Origin: Acidimicrobiia bacterium
Lineage (GTDB): Bacteria > Actinomycetota > Acidimicrobiia > Spongiisociales > UBA5794
Assembly (NCBI GenBank): GCA_030599515.1
Contig: JAUVNV010000041.1
Span: forward strand, 1 to 13,143
Direction of reading: 5' to 3'
DNA: 13,143 bases
Positions within the stretch are counted from its first letter, which is position 1, and the number at the start of each line of letters is the position of its first letter. Made by a program: the position numbers and the translations under genes. Positions 12,802 to 13,143 of the stretch are shown here, in pieces. The notes beneath the pieces are model-generated. The model searched no databases and had not been told where the DNA came from. It saw nothing but the letters and a program-made list of their open reading frames with translations.

Positions 12802-13143
12802 CGGTCGAAGGGCAGCGGGGACTCGTGGGGTCGTGTGATCCCGTCCTCGAGGATGTGGACCACGGCGATGCCTCGAGCCCGCAGGGCCGGCGCGATCACT
12901 GTTGAACGGTGGCACTGCTCCGGGTCGGGCTCGCGGCAGAGAATTGCGCTTCTCGATGCTGAAACGATCGCCGCGAGATCATCGATGGCGGTGTCGACTT
13001 CAGAGGTTGAAACCCCGCCGAGCCTCGAGCCCATCCAGCGATATCCGATCCCGGCTTCGGCGGCGAGTTCCTCGAGCCGGCGATGGTCGAAGTCCGGGAT
13101 CCGGGGATCGTCGCGTCGGGTGCGGACGTCGACGATCATGGAG
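12798..13143 (-). CDS. DUF488 family protein, 5' end cut by window
   Basis: A small soluble protein of unknown biochemical role. The visible frame has 113 residues from a Met at 13139, but DUF488 proteins usually have about 20 more residues before the VDVR strand, and the frame is open to the window edge (Ser codon before the Met), so the true start is probably outside. Counting from that Met, family motifs are IVDVR (2-6), the P-x-F of RIPDF (13-17), LGG (40-42) and the C-terminal AILCREPDPEQCHRS (65-79). The last holds the conserved Cys68 and Cys76-His77-Arg78. No Shine-Dalgarno is visible just before Met 13139. The stop overlaps the AdnA-like ATG by four bases (ATGA). It heads the visible part of the DUF488-adnA-adnB cluster, so a link to DNA repair is suggested by context only. 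Confidence 0.82.
   Translation of the reverse strand, partial: SMIVDVRTRRDDPRIPDFDHRRLEELAAEAGIGYRWMGSRLGGVSTSEVDTAIDDLAAIVSASRSAILCREPDPEQCHRSTVIAPALRARGIAVVHILEDGITRPHESPLPFDR

Noticed and set aside
6785..13143. The DUF488 and helicase-nuclease cluster considered as a new anti-phage defence system.
   Set aside because: Both large proteins match the housekeeping AdnA/AdnB design and order, and no defence, phage or mobile-element gene is nearby; DNA-break repair explains it more simply.

Overview
The window looks like chromosomal DNA of a GC-rich actinobacterium, possibly of the Acidimicrobiia type. The evidence is strong use of G/C-ending codons, a lipoprotein with a long Thr/Ser linker straight after its lipobox, an alpha-methylacyl-CoA racemase closely resembling the mycobacterial enzyme, and a pair of AdnA/AdnB-like helicase-nucleases in the mycobacterial gene order. 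The taxon is inferred from these family signatures, not from a marker gene.

Layout. (1) 1-1023, minus: 5' part of a DHA2-type MFS efflux transporter that runs off the left edge. (2) 1024-1270: intergenic stretch holding a strong imperfect inverted repeat (15-base arms, 14 of 15 paired). (3) 1271-3163, plus: peptidoglycan-binding lipoprotein, then alpha-methylacyl-CoA racemase, then a tiny FlgM-like protein whose GTG start overlaps the racemase stop. (4) 3150-4082, minus: DUF368 membrane protein (undecaprenyl-phosphate translocase family, PopT-like), whose tail overlaps the FlgM-like gene by 14 bp and whose start looks leaderless. (5) 4152-6763, plus: D-aminoacyl-tRNA deacylase (dtd) joined by an ATGA overlap to a penicillin-acylase-family Ntn hydrolase with no signal peptide. 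(6) 6785-13143, minus: a three-gene cluster read right to left, DUF488 protein (cut by the right edge), then AdnA-like, then AdnB-like helicase-nuclease, each junction being an ATGA overlap.

How the genes fit together. The right half is probably a double-strand-break end-resection module. Both large proteins keep an intact UvrD-type ATPase motor and an intact RecB-type nuclease with a four-cysteine iron-sulphur signature, and a DUF488 protein is tightly coupled to them. The left half is mixed: envelope functions (MFS pump, peptidoglycan-binding lipoprotein, DUF368 lipid-carrier recycling), branched acyl-CoA metabolism, and D-aminoacyl-tRNA quality control coupled to an amide hydrolase. I see no rRNA or tRNA, insertion sequence, CRISPR array or phage gene. 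No gene-free stretch exceeds 300 bases. Nothing here clearly amounts to an undescribed system. The most unusual points are the DUF488-AdnAB coupling, the orphan FlgM-like gene, the dtd-acylase coupling and the inverted repeat at 1087-1134.
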